Position numbers and translations under genes: made by a program
Shown: piece after piece, positions 21,481-32,924 of the stretch
Numbering within the stretch: position 1 is the first letter of the stretch
Layout of the letters: each line of letters begins with the position of its first letter
The notes under the pieces: model-generated
Told to the model about the DNA's origin: nothing
The model's input: only the letters and a program-made list of their open reading frames with translations
The model's database searches: none
Assembly: GCA_002007465.1 (NCBI GenBank)
Contig: LNAC01000728.1
Location: 372,001-436,000, forward strand
Direction: 5' to 3'
Length of the DNA: 64,000 bases
From: Ailurus styani
Lineage: Eukaryota > Chordata > Mammalia > Carnivora > Ailuridae

Positions 21481-22200
21481 AGAAAGGAAAGAAGGCAGGA
21501 GGGGCTCCAGAAAAATCCCAAGTCACTTGCAAGCAGCCTTGATTCTCTATGATCCTCTAGCAGAGATGTCTTGGAGAATTTTTCAATATGTAATGATTGT
21601 TAGGAATTTAAAATATATAATAAATATGCCCAACATACACTTAAGTCATATCATATGATAAAAGAAATAATAAAAGTGTTACATTATTAGCTTATTGAAA
21701 ATTAAATACTTGTACATATCTTGGAAAAATCATGGACAAAAGTCATATTTATAATATGACTGGACCAGATGAGGTGTTTCCCCCACTGGACATTCACTCA
21801 GAATTTTAGAATGTCAGCATAAGGTCATATATATGTATACAGGTATATGCCTACAAAATGGTATCTGAGAAATTCTGAAAATGGTCATCAAATTACCAAC
21901 ATTGTCTATCTTACTCCCCAGAATGCTGGAATGTTTTGTATAGTGAAGGAAAACCAACTTTTGTGAATAATCGGCAATTTTTATAGGCTCAGATTTTTAC
22001 AAGATATATTTTCCTTAAAGAGATTTTTTTAATCCAAAAACTTATTTCCTCTATTTCATTGTATACTTTGAACCATACATTCCTTTTCCCATTTGCTACC
22101 TATTGACTATTTCATTGTCAAACAAAAACACATTTTCTAAACTAATAATTACAAGTGAAATTAACAATAAAAATCTTAGCTTGAAATGAGGATTTAGCCA
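21481..22200. other. No recognised feature
   Basis: AT-rich DNA with a short ATATATGTATAC tract near 21826. Confidence 0.4.
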
Positions 22201-22201
22201 T

Positions 22202-22456
22202 AACATTTGCTATTTATTTATTTATTTATTTATTTATTTATTTTTTAAAGGTTTTTTTTATTTCTTTATTTGACGCAGAGAGAGAGAGATCACAAGTAGG
22301 CAGAGAGGCAGGCAGAGAGAGAGGGGGGAAGCAGGCTCCCCGCTGAGCAGGGAGCCCGATGCGGGCCTCGATCCCAGGACGCTGAGATCATGACCTGAGC
22401 CGAAAGCAGAGGCTTTAACCCACTGAGCCACCCAGGCGCCCAACATTTGCTATTTA
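22202..22456 (-). mobile_element. Young mustelid-type CAN-SINE with TSDs
   Basis: The reverse element (22217-22441) has T-rich/ATTT tail sequence at its left end, a GAGAGA/GGCAGGCAGAGAG body and a tRNA-like head ending 'actgagccacccaggcgccc'. Perfect 15-bp target-site duplications, aacatttgctattta, lie at 22202-22216 and 22442-22456. It is full length with little divergence from the other young copies. The frame at 22258-22446 is the SINE translated. Confidence 0.97.
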
Positions 22457-22843
22457 AAGAAAATTTATATGCTTCTGGGTAGACGTTAAAACTGAAGAGT
22501 GATATGTAGCATAAAGGGGATTATGTTCTTAACCCCTATATTTAATGAAGATTGAATGGGGAAAGAAAATTTCTGAGACTCTTAGGAATGAAAGGGACTT
22601 TAACTACCTTCTCTTCCAAACCCCTCACTCTAGATATAGTTAGATAAACTCAGATAACTTCTTCAAACACGGTATCCATAAACATAGCATTCATTTTCTT
22701 TCATATGTACACAGATGTGAAACCACAAAAGCCTCTTAAGGAAGTATCAGTCTTCTGATGTTAATAAAGATCTCTGTCATCATAAACTTCTACAGGAAAG
22801 TGAGCCACTAAAGTAGTACTTGACATCATATAATAGAAAAGTA
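22457..22843. other. No recognised feature
   Basis: Unique-looking sequence between the SINE and the next gap. Confidence 0.4.
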
Positions 22844-23029
22844 TTCTTTAGGGTGTTGTTTGTGGATGTAACAAAAAAAAAAATCATTTTCAAGTATAAA
22901 TGCAATCATAATAGCTTTCATGTCTTGAGTACCAGTNGTTCTTTAGGGTGTTGTTTGTGGATGTAACAAAAAAAAATCATTTTCAAGTATAAATGCAATC
23001 ATAATAGCTTTCATGTCTTGAGTACCAGT
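22844..23029. repeat. Direct ~92-bp duplication around a one-base N gap
   Basis: Copy A is 22844-22936 (93 bp), the N is at 22937 and copy B is 22939-23029 (91 bp). The only internal difference is the poly-A length, 11 versus 9. Confidence 0.95.
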
Positions 23030-23325
23030 TACTATACTAAATAGTGTGCTGGGTACTTTTCATATAAAAGTATCACATGCTAAAAGGATATATATTGCTA
23101 TAAGAATTTAAAAACAAGAGGCATTTGATTAGCCATTTCATCACTTTTGTCAATTCAGATTATCAGAAGGAAATATTTACAGGCATATAGATAATTCCCT
23201 AGCAGGCTTTAGTAAGAAAGCAGATGTACTATGCACCCTGCCTGCCCTCAGTTTATCATCAAAATAATAATATTAATAATTACATTAGTATTACAGGCTT
23301 GCTCTGAAGGTAATTAATTGTATGA
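23030..23325. other. No recognised feature
   Basis: AT-rich with an (AAT)-like stretch at 23262-23295. Confidence 0.4.
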
Positions 23326-23329
23326 AGGT

Positions 23330-23884
23330 TAATCCCTAGGTTCTAGGGATTAAAAGATGAAAATAATTAACCTACATTCTAGTAGGGAATAGATAAAATT
23401 TGAAAATGCCACACAATATAATCAAAGTGCCACACTGAAAAAAACAGGGGTTTCCATGGAAACGTGAAGGTGGGTGCTATACTGTGGCATGAGGAGGTAG
23501 GCTCTCTGAGCCTTACCCAGAAGAAGGCAAAGGCATGTGGCAAGAATGATCTAAGCAAAAGGAAGACCTTAGGATGAACAGTGAGAGATATTTTAATAAA
23601 TTAAGAAGAGGGAAAAAAAGACTGTGTCTCACTACAGCTAAAGCAGTGTACCAAGGGAGAGATAATAAGAGATGAAACTAATGCCTGGTCTTCCAAAATA
23701 TGTTAAGGAGTCTGGACCGCATCTAGAAAACAATGGAAAGTTAACCGAAAAGCTGTTAGTAAGAGAATGACACAGTCAGCTTGAATTTCATAAAGATCAC
23801 GTGGCTTGCAGTGAGAAGAATGGCGGGAGGGGTCCAAAAAGGAGACATAAAAAAGTTAGGAGACTATTGGTAACAATCCGTGGG
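23330..23884 (-). mobile_element. L2, reverse orientation, left part
   Basis: Diverged reverse L2: 'acctacattctagtaggga', 'aaggagtctggaccgcatct', 'gaatgacacagtcagcttga', 'ttcataaagatcacgtggct' and 'agttaggagactattggtaa'. These match the L2 order that, forward, runs agtctcctaac...gtgatct...atggtctgtaggactcc. It is broken at 23875-23884 by an L1 and resumes at about 24850. Confidence 0.7.
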
Positions 23885-24859
23885 GACCAGACTGTTGGTG
23901 GGAATGCAAACTGGCAAAGCCACTCTGGAAAATAGTATGGGGAGTCCTCAAAAAGTTAAAAATAGAACTGCCCTGCTATCCAGCAATCACATTACTAGGT
24001 ATTTATCCCAAAGATACAAAAATACAGATTTGAAGGAGCACATGCACCCAGATGTTTATAGCAACATTGTAAAAAAAACAAAACAAACAAACAAACAAAC
24101 AAAACCAAACAGCCAAATTATGGAAAGAGCCCAAATGTCCATCAGTTGATGAACAGATAAATAAATTGTGAATATATATAATTATAATGGAATAGTACTC
24201 TCCATCAAAAAGAATGAAATCTTGCCATTTGCAACGATGTGGATGGAACTAGAGTATAGTATGTTAAGTGAAAGAAGTCAGAGAAAAAGAAACACCATAT
24301 GATTTCACTTATCTGTGGAATTTAAGAAACAAAACAGATGAATATACAGTAAGAGAAAAGAAAAAAAAAGAGAGGGAATTAAACCATAAGAGGCTCTTAA
24401 CTATAGAAAACAAACTGAGAGATGATGGAGGGAGGTGGACAGGGGATGGGCTAAAATGGGTTTATGGGCACTAAGGAGGGTACTTAACGATGAGCATTTG
24501 CTATTACACGTAACTGATGAATCACTAAATTCTACTCCTGAAACCAACATTACAGTATATGTTATCGAAATGGAATTTTTTAAAAGATTTTATTTATTTA
24601 TTTGACACAGAGAGAGAGATTACAAGTAGGCAGAGAGGCAGGCAGAAAGAGAGGAGGAAGCAGGGTCCCTGCTGAGCAGAGAGCCTGATGCGGGACTCAA
24701 TCCCAGGACCCTGAGATCATGACCTGAGCCGAAGGCAGAGGCTTAACCCACTGAGCCACCCAGGTGCCCCCTAAATGGAATTTATAAAAAGACTGGAAAC
24801 AAATAAATAAGGTAAGTAAAAAAATAAATAAAAACTAAACTAAAAAAAAAATCCATGGG
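23875..24859 (+). mobile_element. 5'-truncated L1 with TSDs, inserted in L2
   Basis: It begins inside ORF2 ('gttggtgggaatgcaaactg', the GGNAN.LEQPLW-coding area) and runs through 'gaaggagcacatgcaccca' and 'gtggaatttaagaaacaaaa' to the 3' end ('actgatgaatcactaaatt'), with an A-rich tail. Candidate TSDs are aatccgtggg (23875-23884) and aatccatggg (24850-24859), with one mismatch. The frame has decayed. A SINE splits it at 24569-24783, and an (AAAC)n-like run sits at 24074-24102. Confidence 0.85.
24569..24783 (-). mobile_element. Young CAN-SINE nested in the L1
   Basis: The reverse element (24580-24772) ends 'actgagccacccaggtgccc'. TSDs aaatggaattt are at 24569-24579 and 24773-24783. It lies in the L1 3' end just after 'cagtatatgttatcg', so it post-dates the L1. 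Confidence 0.95.
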
Positions 24860-25920
24860 AGTGATTAGAACAGCGTTAACTGGAATAATGAGAATAAGAG
24901 TGAATACAAGAGGACATCATAGTCATCTATATATCTGTATCATCATTACCATCATCTAGATCTAGATCTAAATAGATAGATAGATAGATACAAACAGTTC
25001 TATTTAATTTTTTAAATTTAGATATTTATTTAGTTCTTATGTCTGACTGGATATGGGGAAAGAATAATCAAGAATAATGGCAAGTCATGAATTTAAGAAG
25101 CTGAATATGATAGCACCATCCAAGTTTAGCAGCCAAGGCAGATTTAAGAGTAAAAATAATGGCTTTAAGTGAGACATGTTGACTCTAAGATGTCTGTGGG
25201 ATGACAAGCTATGTCCATTCATTGGACAACTGAAAATATGGATCACAAGCATACAATGGAGAGATAGCCTGAACATGGAAAATTTTAAATCACCAACATC
25301 TAAGAAGTAATTAGGTATTTGACAGTGGAAAGGATAACCCAAGAAATATAACAATTAAGTAAATGAGAGAGGAACAGGTCCCCACAAGGGAGAATGAGGA
25401 AACCTGGAGGAAAATGAGAGGAGTATCATGTCATAAAAGGCAAAGAAAAGGGAGAGTTTAAAGAATGGGGTTAGTTAATCACATCAAATGTCACTGAGAA
25501 GTCAAGGAAAACACCAAAAAGTGTTCACTGGATTTGATAGCAAGGAGATAGATGGTGACTCTAATGGGGACAGTTTCGTGAGCTGATGAGAAAGGTGGTG
25601 GTGGGAAGGAGCTAGGCATTTTACAAAGGTGGGGAGACTTGACATGCTGCATTTGACGAATTAATGGAACTTGCTCTGGGAGGAAAATAGTAGAGACTTC
25701 TGGCAGAAACAAGAGGTAAGGTAGGGGTTGTGCATGGTTAGTGAGGTGTCTGATGTGGTCTGAGCATAGCATTCCTGGAGGAATGATGGGTAGACTAATT
25801 CAGGGAACATCATTCTAGACTTTGAATATGCCAGACTGAGACACTTGGACATTGTTCTGTGGGGCACTAGGGAGCCACTGACAGGCTACGAATAGGCAGG
25901 TGTCAAATTTAGAAGTGAAT
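24860..25920 (-). mobile_element. L2, reverse orientation, right part, possibly two copies
   Basis: Reverse L2 order continues: 'ctctaagatgtctgtgggat', 'gcctgaacatggaaaattt', 'tcacatcaaatgtcactgag', 'aagtcaaggaaaacacca' and 'gtgttcactggatttgatag'. From about 25790 the blocks return to an L2 3' position ('gactttgaatatgccagac', 'gggagccactgacaggc'), so a second reverse L2 copy probably starts there. A short GATA run is at 24973-24990. Minus-strand frames at 25085-25354, 25491-25772 and 25661-25867 lie in this fossil. Confidence 0.65.
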
Positions 25921-26188
25921 TTAAAAATATCCTAGGCATAGAATGAACAATGAATTGGAGAATACTTACTATTACCCAATGAGTGATAAAAACTAATAAC
26001 AATATCCTTTTCTTAGTACGGAAGCTGAACAATATCAATACAGGTGCTCTAATCATCCATCTATAATAAAACATAACTCAACAGTGCTGTGGCCTTACAA
26101 TGCTTGTGACTTTATGAAATGCCTGCATATATGGTAAGGATATATTAAGGAACTTTTGCTCCAATTGTTTGCTTTGATGCATTACTTT
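25921..26188. other. No recognised feature
   Basis: AT-rich unique-looking sequence. Confidence 0.4.
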
Positions 26189-26630
26189 AAAGCAAGACTA
26201 TTGGGGGCACTGGGGTGGCTCAGTAGGTTAAAGGTCCGACTCTTGATTTCAGCCCAGGTCATGATCTCAGGGTTGTGGGATGGAGTACCACATTGGGCTC
26301 CACACTCAGTGGGGAGTATACTTGAGATTCTTTCTCTCCCTCTCCCTCTGCCCCTCCCCCCCACTCTCATGTGTTCTCTCTCTCTCAAATAAATCTTTAA
26401 AAAAATATTTAGGGGCAACTGGGTGGCTCAGTTGGTTAAGCAACTGCCTTTGGCTTCGGTCATGATCCTGGAATCCCGGGATTGAGTCCTGCATCTGGCT
26501 CCCTGCTCAGCAGGGAGTCTGCTTCCCCCCTGCTGCGACCACTCCCCTCCCCTCTCACTCTCTTTCTCAAATAAATGAATAAAGTCTTTAAAAAATAAAA
26601 AGTATTTTAAAAAATAAAGCAAGACTATTG
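26189..26630 (+). mobile_element. Two head-to-tail CAN-SINEs within one TSD pair
   Basis: The first, older SINE starts at 26204 ('gggggcactggggtggctca') and has a CT-rich body and an A-tail at about 26400. A second SINE starts at about 26412 ('ggggcaactgggtggctcag') and ends in an A-tail near 26610. The outer 15-bp TSD aaagcaagactattg (26189-26203 and 26616-26630) encloses both. The second has a poor inner TSD (aaatattta/aaagtatttta), which fits insertion into the first's A-tail. Several frames on both strands between 26156 and 26622 are SINE translations. Confidence 0.92.
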
Positions 26631-26639
26631 AATTTCTAA

Positions 26640-28040
26640 TAAATAGTCAGACGTTCTATATCCAAATGAATGTAAAAAACATTCCCTTTCAGATTCTGTA
26701 CTTATTCAACTTTGGAAAGTGCCATGAGAACTAGCTTGCACATCATTCAAGATAATCTGAATTTTTTTTCTTTTTTTTAAAAGTTGCATTTCTTTTTGCC
26801 AAGAATGATTATTTGGCAACAATTATCACCATACCCACTAGTCTGGACTCCTGGCAACTCAAACTGCCTCTAAAAGTCAACTTCAGGTGCCAAGTTGGAA
26901 TCACTGCCTTTTACAAAACTTAAAAAAAAAAATACTTACAAAAAATTTGCAAGTATATCTAAAAAGACAATGAAAAAATATTTAGTACCACAGTAGCCTG
27001 GTTTGAGATGTGCCGACCTTACTTTGTTCCACAGTTACAACTCTCACTTGCCTGGAAAGGAAAAAGGCTGCTAGGCATAGTTCCTCTGGCTTGACTTTTA
27101 AGTTGCTAAACTAGCTAGAGTCCTATTAACCAATTAACACAGTTGGGTGCCACTTAACAGCCTCCACTCTTACTCAGGACCTACATCCTCTATTTGACCT
27201 TAGAACAACTACCAACCTCCATCAAATGCTTGATTCCAACAATTCAGGCCTGGGGACACTGATAAGGGAACAGAAGGGTTTTCATTTCTGAAGGCAGGAC
27301 GCCTGAGTCAATTTGTCCCAATTCTATCTGCACAAGGCCTATTATATGGACTGTGATTTCCAGGGATGAAAGCTGTGAACTCCCAGGTCACTTGTAAACT
27401 GATCACTCCCCAGTCTTTCCTCCTCCTGCTTTTAAGTGGTTTGAGGCTGGTAAATTGAAACCTGAAGAAACACAGAGCTCTGATCCCCGGGACCTCCAGA
27501 GCAAACCTGGACTTTGGCTGATTTGCTGTAGGAAGTAACTGCTTACTTACCTCATAATTAACACCACAAGCTGATCCTTGGGAGATAAAGTACAGAGGGT
27601 CAGACTCGAGATCACCTAGAGAAGGATTTCACTAAAGCACTGCTTTTAGTCGCTCTTGTGGCTACTTCACTCCAGAAACAATTGGGTGTAATTTCTAAAA
27701 ATATTGCTGTTCATAGTAATGGAGGAAAGGGTGAATTACACTTCACTGAATATGAGCTCAGCAAATCCTCCCCTTGATTAATGAAGCCAAAGCACACATC
27801 AACCTGATACCATATAGAGATGTAAAACATGCAGTTTGTTCAGGGGCAAGTTAAACAATTGTAACTACGTTTCATTGTTCTGTATACAAGATGACCTTTC
27901 TTCCCTGGGTGACTGGCATGGCAGTCTTTTGTAGCAGCCCTACTCATCCTCACACCACCCTCGCTCACCCTTGTAGTCTGATGAACACGGTCGAGCTCCC
28001 TGCCTCTGTACTTCTGGGCAGAACACCCCTGTGCGTGGGA
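26640..28040. other. Repeat-poor segment
   Basis: No repeat recognised apart from short poly-T and poly-A runs at about 26765-26782 and 26926. The frame at 27891-28097 has no recognised domain and overlaps the start of an L2 fossil. Confidence 0.4.
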
Positions 28041-28044
28041 CGCC

Positions 28045-28200
28045 TTTATTGCCTTGTGTATGAGTCAGATCGCTCCTCTTCTTCAAGATCCAGCTAAAGA
28101 ATCTCTTGTCTGCAAAGCCTCCTCCAGCTGTATCTGCAATCCTCCTTCTCTGAGTATACTGCAGCTTACAGATACTGCATTGCTATCATGGAAAATATCA
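28045..28200 (+). mobile_element. L2 3'-region fragment
   Basis: Shows 'ctcctcttcttcaagatcca', 'gctaaagaatctcttgtct' and 'gcaaagcctcctccagctg', the L2 block resembling 'cttcaagatccagctcaaat...gcgaagcctcctcc'. Confidence 0.6.
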
Positions 28201-28439
28201 GTCCTTCCTCTAATGTATGCATCTATGGGTATCAAAATGATAGGAACTGAATGAAGAGCTATGCTAATAGAATAAATTGATTTCTAGCACCTTTGCTTCC
28301 CCAATAATTTGTAATCAAGGTCTATCTCCACCCATGTTCATCAGTATCTGGGAGTCAAAGAAATTGGAGGCAGACAAGTTTTTTAATGAAGCAGAGACCA
28401 TTAAAGTTCAACCCAGCTCAAATGCAATAATATTCACTC

Positions 28440-28625
28440 TTACTTAGAATTCAGGTAAAGATCTCTTATCTGGGAATCAAGAGGCTTAGATTTCAGCTGT
28501 GGCACCGGCTTGACCCATGGGGAATTTCCTCCCTTCCTCATTAACATTGTCCCATTTGCAGAATAAAGAAGTTAGAATGTTTCTAAGGATATTTTTCAGC
28601 TCCAAGATTTTATGATTCTATGAAA
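28440..28625 (+). mobile_element. MIR-like fragment
   Basis: Shows 'gtggcaccggcttgacccat', 'gggaatttcctcccttcctc' and 'aaggatatttttcagctcca', ending 'agattttatgattcta', a MIR-related tail also seen at about 33.59 kb ('aacattctatgattcta'). Confidence 0.5.
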
Positions 28626-28949
28626 TATTCAGGTAGACTGCGTAATTGCAATATATATTAATAAAGTCCACACTTCAGCAGTATAGAAAATTGACCACAC
28701 TAGCTTAATTGTTTTAAGTCCAATGTTAATATAGTGAAGATTTATGGTCCATATGGGCAAGTTAGCATGATCAAGGCAAAGCCTCTGCTTCCGCAGTGAA
28801 GAACTGTATCTTCTAGCTCAATCTTGCAATGTATTCTACTGGCCCCAGGGGAGCCCAAGATTGAGAGTTCTCATATCATATTCATCAAGACGATTCAGAA
28901 GTCACTGGTAGCATGTATGTTGTCCTGACCCCAGGTCAACATCATTACC

Positions 28950-29345
28950 CTCATACACAAATGTTTATCCCCTTTCACTGACTGCTTCTAGTTTTGGACA
29001 TCTATTATAAGAAAACCTTAAAATTTGACATAACTAAGTTCAACAGTATTCTTTGTAGCATTATATATACTATTAAAAAAAAAGAAATTAGCCAAATATC
29101 CAAAATAAGTTCACTGATAGATTGGTTTATAGAAGAACAGTAAACTATTACAAATCCATTAGAATTGTTAATAAGTATATATATATATATGTATATATAT
29201 ATATCACTGAGATACATTAAATGTTAGGTTAGAAAAACAATAAAATTTCTCTCATGGAAGAGTCACACTAACCTGCAGTGAAAAAATAAATGGAAACCTA
29301 CACTAAAATAATGTGTTGTGTAATTATAATGAGACATGCATGACT
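28950..29345 (+). mobile_element. Old L1 ORF2/3' fragment
   Basis: Diverged L1 blocks include 'ctttgtagcattatatatac', 'aaattagccaaatatccaaa', 'agttcactgatagattggtt' and 'acaaatccattagaattgtt'. An expanded TA tract (29176-29205) interrupts it. The minus frame 29005-29217 (YIYIYIYI) is an artefact of the TA run. Confidence 0.6.
29176..29205 (+). repeat. (TA)n tract
   Basis: TATATATATATATATG followed by TATATATATATATC. Confidence 0.9.
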
Positions 29346-29559
29346 TTCAAATCACTCTTGAGAAACCACGATAATATTAAAATAATCAGAAACAATGTGT
29401 AAACTTAGGAATTTTGACCTAGATTAATTCAATCCAGAATTGAACAGAAGGGAAGCAAACATCAGCACATACCTCTAGGTGTTTTCTTTGACCCTATTCT
29501 CTTGTTTTTTAAAATGTTTTTCACCACCACCTCTACATAACAAATACTGGGTATAAATA

Positions 29560-30795
29560 CACTCTTCTATCACAAGCTCCGACATAATCTTCCCAGTTTC
29601 TTGGAAATCTCAACCTGAATCAGGAAAACTCAAATCCAGCATTACTAGACTGTATTCATTATTTCAATAATCTCTGTCAACTAACTCCTTTTATTTTCCC
29701 CCTTAATTCTATAAAAGGCACTATTACCTACCCAGTCACTCAGGGTTTTAAAGTATCTACTTCCCTCACTTCATTCCTAGCAGGTGATTAGTTAGCAGGA
29801 TCCTCTGTGTGTATCTAACATGTGTTAGTGTCTCCTCAGTTCTCCCCACGTTGCCATTCCTCTAGTTCAGTTGCCAATTATCTTTTACCTGGATTACTCT
29901 GAGAACATCTGATCAGTTACACTGCTTCTTTCCCATATCCCCATCCCTGCTCTTCAAACTCCATAAATTCTTCTTTATACTGGTGTCAGAGCCCCAAACC
30001 TAGTGTAATAGTGTCCAGTAGAAATTCCAGAGTGGATAGATGCTTTTTACTGCCCTATATGGTAGGAATTAGGCTACCATACCAAGCTAAAGAGCACTTA
30101 GAGTACATCTAGTGAAGTTGGGGAACTGAGTTTTAACTTACTTTAATTAATTTAATTTTAAGCAACAATGTGTGTCTGGTAGCTTCCATATTAGACAGTA
30201 CATTTCTAGATCTAATCATCCAGCCTCTGATTTGAAAATTTTCAGTAACTCAGTTGTATCCTAAGGGTGAGAATGAAATAAACTGAAAACTCATCAACTT
30301 CCCATTTGAGATTCTCCAGGATCTGGCTCAATCTCAATGTTCGTTTGTGTGTCCCACTGCACCTTACCATGGACCCTGTGACATAAACTCAATGGAATAC
30401 CCATGATATTTTAAAAGTCCCTTGTATTCCCCTGTCTGGGTCTTCATGAAATCTCTTTTGCTTGGAAGCCCCATCATGTTCATTTTATGGAAGCCTGTCT
30501 ATTTTTCAATACCTAGGAGGCTCTAAAGTGCTATCTCCTTATTGATAAATTTTTATTGATAAACTGCTCAGTGCCCCAAATTTGAGGGACTTCACAGATT
30601 CACAATACATCATTCTAATGACACTGTTTGCCTTATATTTGTGCTGTGTTTTGTTTTTTCTTATTTTTTATTAGAATCTTCTCCACTGGATTCTAAGATC
30701 CTTATGTTTATGCTGTATCTGATTCGAGTTTGTAAATCCATGACACCCTACATGATGTCTCATTTTAATAAGCATTTATTGAATGGGATATTATG
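29560..30795 (+). mobile_element. Long L2 fossil
   Basis: About 1.2 kb in L2 order, from an ORF2-like 'ctaactccttttattttccc' region, through 'gattctccaggatctggctc', 'aatctcttttgcttggaag', 'ccactggattctaagatcct' and 'cattttaataagcatttatt', to a degenerate 'tgaatgggata' end. Forward copies of this length are useful for dating. No reading frame survives. Confidence 0.65.
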
Positions 30796-30799
30796 ATTC

Positions 30800-31640
30800 T
30801 GTAGACCAGAGACTATCTTTCCTGGTAATCTTTAGTCATTGGGTCTTTGGAACAATTGCCCCAACGTGAGGTTTGTTTCAGACAACTGAAACTGGGTATA
30901 TCCATACCACTGTAACTACAAATGTGACATTAGTGAGAAAACACTTGAGATACATTTCATATTAAGAACCATAAACTAAACAAAGTTCATAATACTTTTG
31001 CATTTGCAACTTAACTAGAAATTCTCAGAACGATGCTTGTTTCTCTAAAGAGAAGAGGCTCTTGTAAGCAGAAATTGAACATGCACTGAAAATTCATGCC
31101 ACAAAATTCACTAAATATTCACTGCATGGTGAGTCCTAAGCCAAGTGTTGAAAGGGAGTAAAAAAGCCTAATAAAAGATTTCTACCTTAGGTGCTAAGGA
31201 CTAAGTTGGGTACAAATGGCATGCATGTAACAAAGTAAAGAGCAACACAGAAAAATCTAGTAGATATGGTCCTGTTGCTCCAGTGAATGAGATACTTTTT
31301 TAGTTCTGATGGTCTGTGAATATCTGGAATGGGCCATGAAGGACAAGCTAAGCTACTTTGGACAAAAAAGAGAGGGGTATAAACAAAAACCAGAGTGTAC
31401 AAATAGCTACAGAAGATAAATGAACCGACCTGTATGAAATTAAGGTGCTTTGAAATGTGGAATATTGTAGATAAATAAGGAAAAAAAATGCAGAGACTGG
31501 ACTCTAAAAAGCACTATCTCCAAGAATAAATAATGTGGAACCAAGGCAATGGGGAATCTGGCAACATCTGAGTAGAAGAGAGATGGAATAAAAATTAAAA
31601 GTACACAGAAGTGATTTCTCTCATGTAGCTTTGACTTTAA
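30800..31640. other. No confidently recognised feature
   Basis: A possible reverse L2 3'-end passage lies around 31085-31200 ('aaatattcactgcatggtga', 'taagccaagtgttgaaag'). The remainder is unassigned. Frames at 31187-31402 and 31440-31715 (minus) have no recognised domain. Confidence 0.35.
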
Positions 31641-32290
31641 AAACAAAATTTTTTCAGGACTTCCAGAATGACAGAATAAGGAGCTCAGCACACACCCCAC
31701 CCCAAATCCAAACATCTTAAATGGTGAAAATTATTTAAAAAAAAATCATTTCAAGTTTCCAGAAATTTTCCCAAGGGCATACAGGAAATGGAGAAACATT
31801 CATTCAAGAAAATCTACAAAATGGTCGTTACAGTTGTGGTGCACACAGTATAATGTATAGACTTGCTGAATCCCCATGTGTACACCTGAAACTGTGTACA
31901 CAATGTAACACAGTTATACAATGTACACAATGTGTACACAATGTAACATTGTATGTCAACTCTGATTTTAAAAAAAAGAGAGAGAGAGAGAAAATCTACT
32001 TAATTTTAGTAAAAATGCTCAAAGTCTGTGGCATTTAGCCCCAGTCTATGACATTAATCCCTTCTTCCCCACAACTACGTATTACAGAAGCCCCCCAGTT
32101 CCCCATCTGACAAGACAGCACTTAAACAAGCAACAGCGACACTGTACATAGACAGTGCAGTTCCAGTGAGAGAGAGGACCCCTTGTCTGAGTGCGCGTGG
32201 GGCGAGGGAGGTAGGCACAGGTAGGCCTTTACCACTCCTTTTGGGTTTTCTCTGTTCCCACCGGGGCTACCCTAAATCTGTCAAGTTTGC
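31641..32290 (+). mobile_element. Probable old L1 5' region, interrupted
   Basis: Sequence flanking a nested insertion at 31818-31988 looks like an ancient L1 5' untranslated region or HAL1-like start ('gacttccagaatgacagaat', 'acaccccaccccaaatccaa'; then 'cttaattttagtaaaaatgc'), but the family is not secure. It is GC-richer from 32080 to 32280. Confidence 0.35.
31807..31999 (+). mobile_element. Short L1 3'-end insertion with TSDs
   Basis: A 171-bp insert (31818-31988) contains carnivoran L1 3' end ('gacttgctgaatccccatg', 'gtacacctgaaactgtgtac', 'aacattgtatgtcaactctg') plus an A/GA tail. TSDs agaaaatctac are at 31807-31817 and 31989-31999. Internally it has extra copies of an 'acacaatgt' motif between 31898 and 31948. 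The frame at 31853-32038 is this repeat. Confidence 0.85.
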
Positions 32291-32641
32291 AGGAGCGAGG
32301 CTAGAAATGTAAACAACACTCTCCCATCAAGGAAGTTCCGAGCAAAAAGACAATGAGCATTTTAGTCTGTTTGGCTGTGTGGGGGCCGGTGAGAATCCCG
32401 CTCCTTAGAGTTCTGTGTGTCTCCAAGCTGCCTCGAATGTGAAACTGTTGATGAACTCAGTGGAGTTCCAATAGTCTGCACTTCCAATAGTCAGCCACTG
32501 TTTCTCTTAACATCACAGCAGACTCACATTTTCAGAGAAACTGGGATACCTGCAAAATTCAAAAAGACCCCTAGGAGAATGACTTTCTGTACAATAAGAA
32601 GTCATACAATGTACATCATTCTTCCTTTCGTATGCCAATAT

Positions 32642-32732
32642 TTGGTTATCTAGATAGGGCCCAAGAGTTGAAGCTTGAATAGGAACCGAGAGTTGGTTAT
32701 CTAGATAGCCTCCAATAGTTGAAGCATGCCTA
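32642..32732 (+). repeat. 51-bp imperfect direct duplication
   Basis: Unit starts at 32642 and 32693 share ttggttatctagatag and, 12 bases on, agttgaagc. The minus frame at 32513-32761 shows the repeat as a 17-residue motif (ASTxGxYLDNQ) because 51 is a multiple of three. No repeat family is recognised. Confidence 0.8.
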
Positions 32733-32924
32733 TATGAATGCACGTAGGCATGCATTTTCATATATAAACTTATGTATTATATATTATTGTGAATGCATAT
32801 ATTTATAGAGGTTAATATTAAGACTAAACCACAGAACTTAGTGAAATTAAAGTGTAAAACAAATGTCTGCCCCACATGAGATTTTTTCTTTAAACTGGGT
32901 GCATTCCAACTATTTTATTTATTT

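Noticed and set aside
22258..22446. Frames containing WVAQWVKASAFGSGHDL-like motifs (also at 37263-37529, 43245-43487, 50369-50608 and 62520-62780)
   Set aside because: The recurrent motif is a SINE head translated. It appears at every young SINE and does not mark a protein family.
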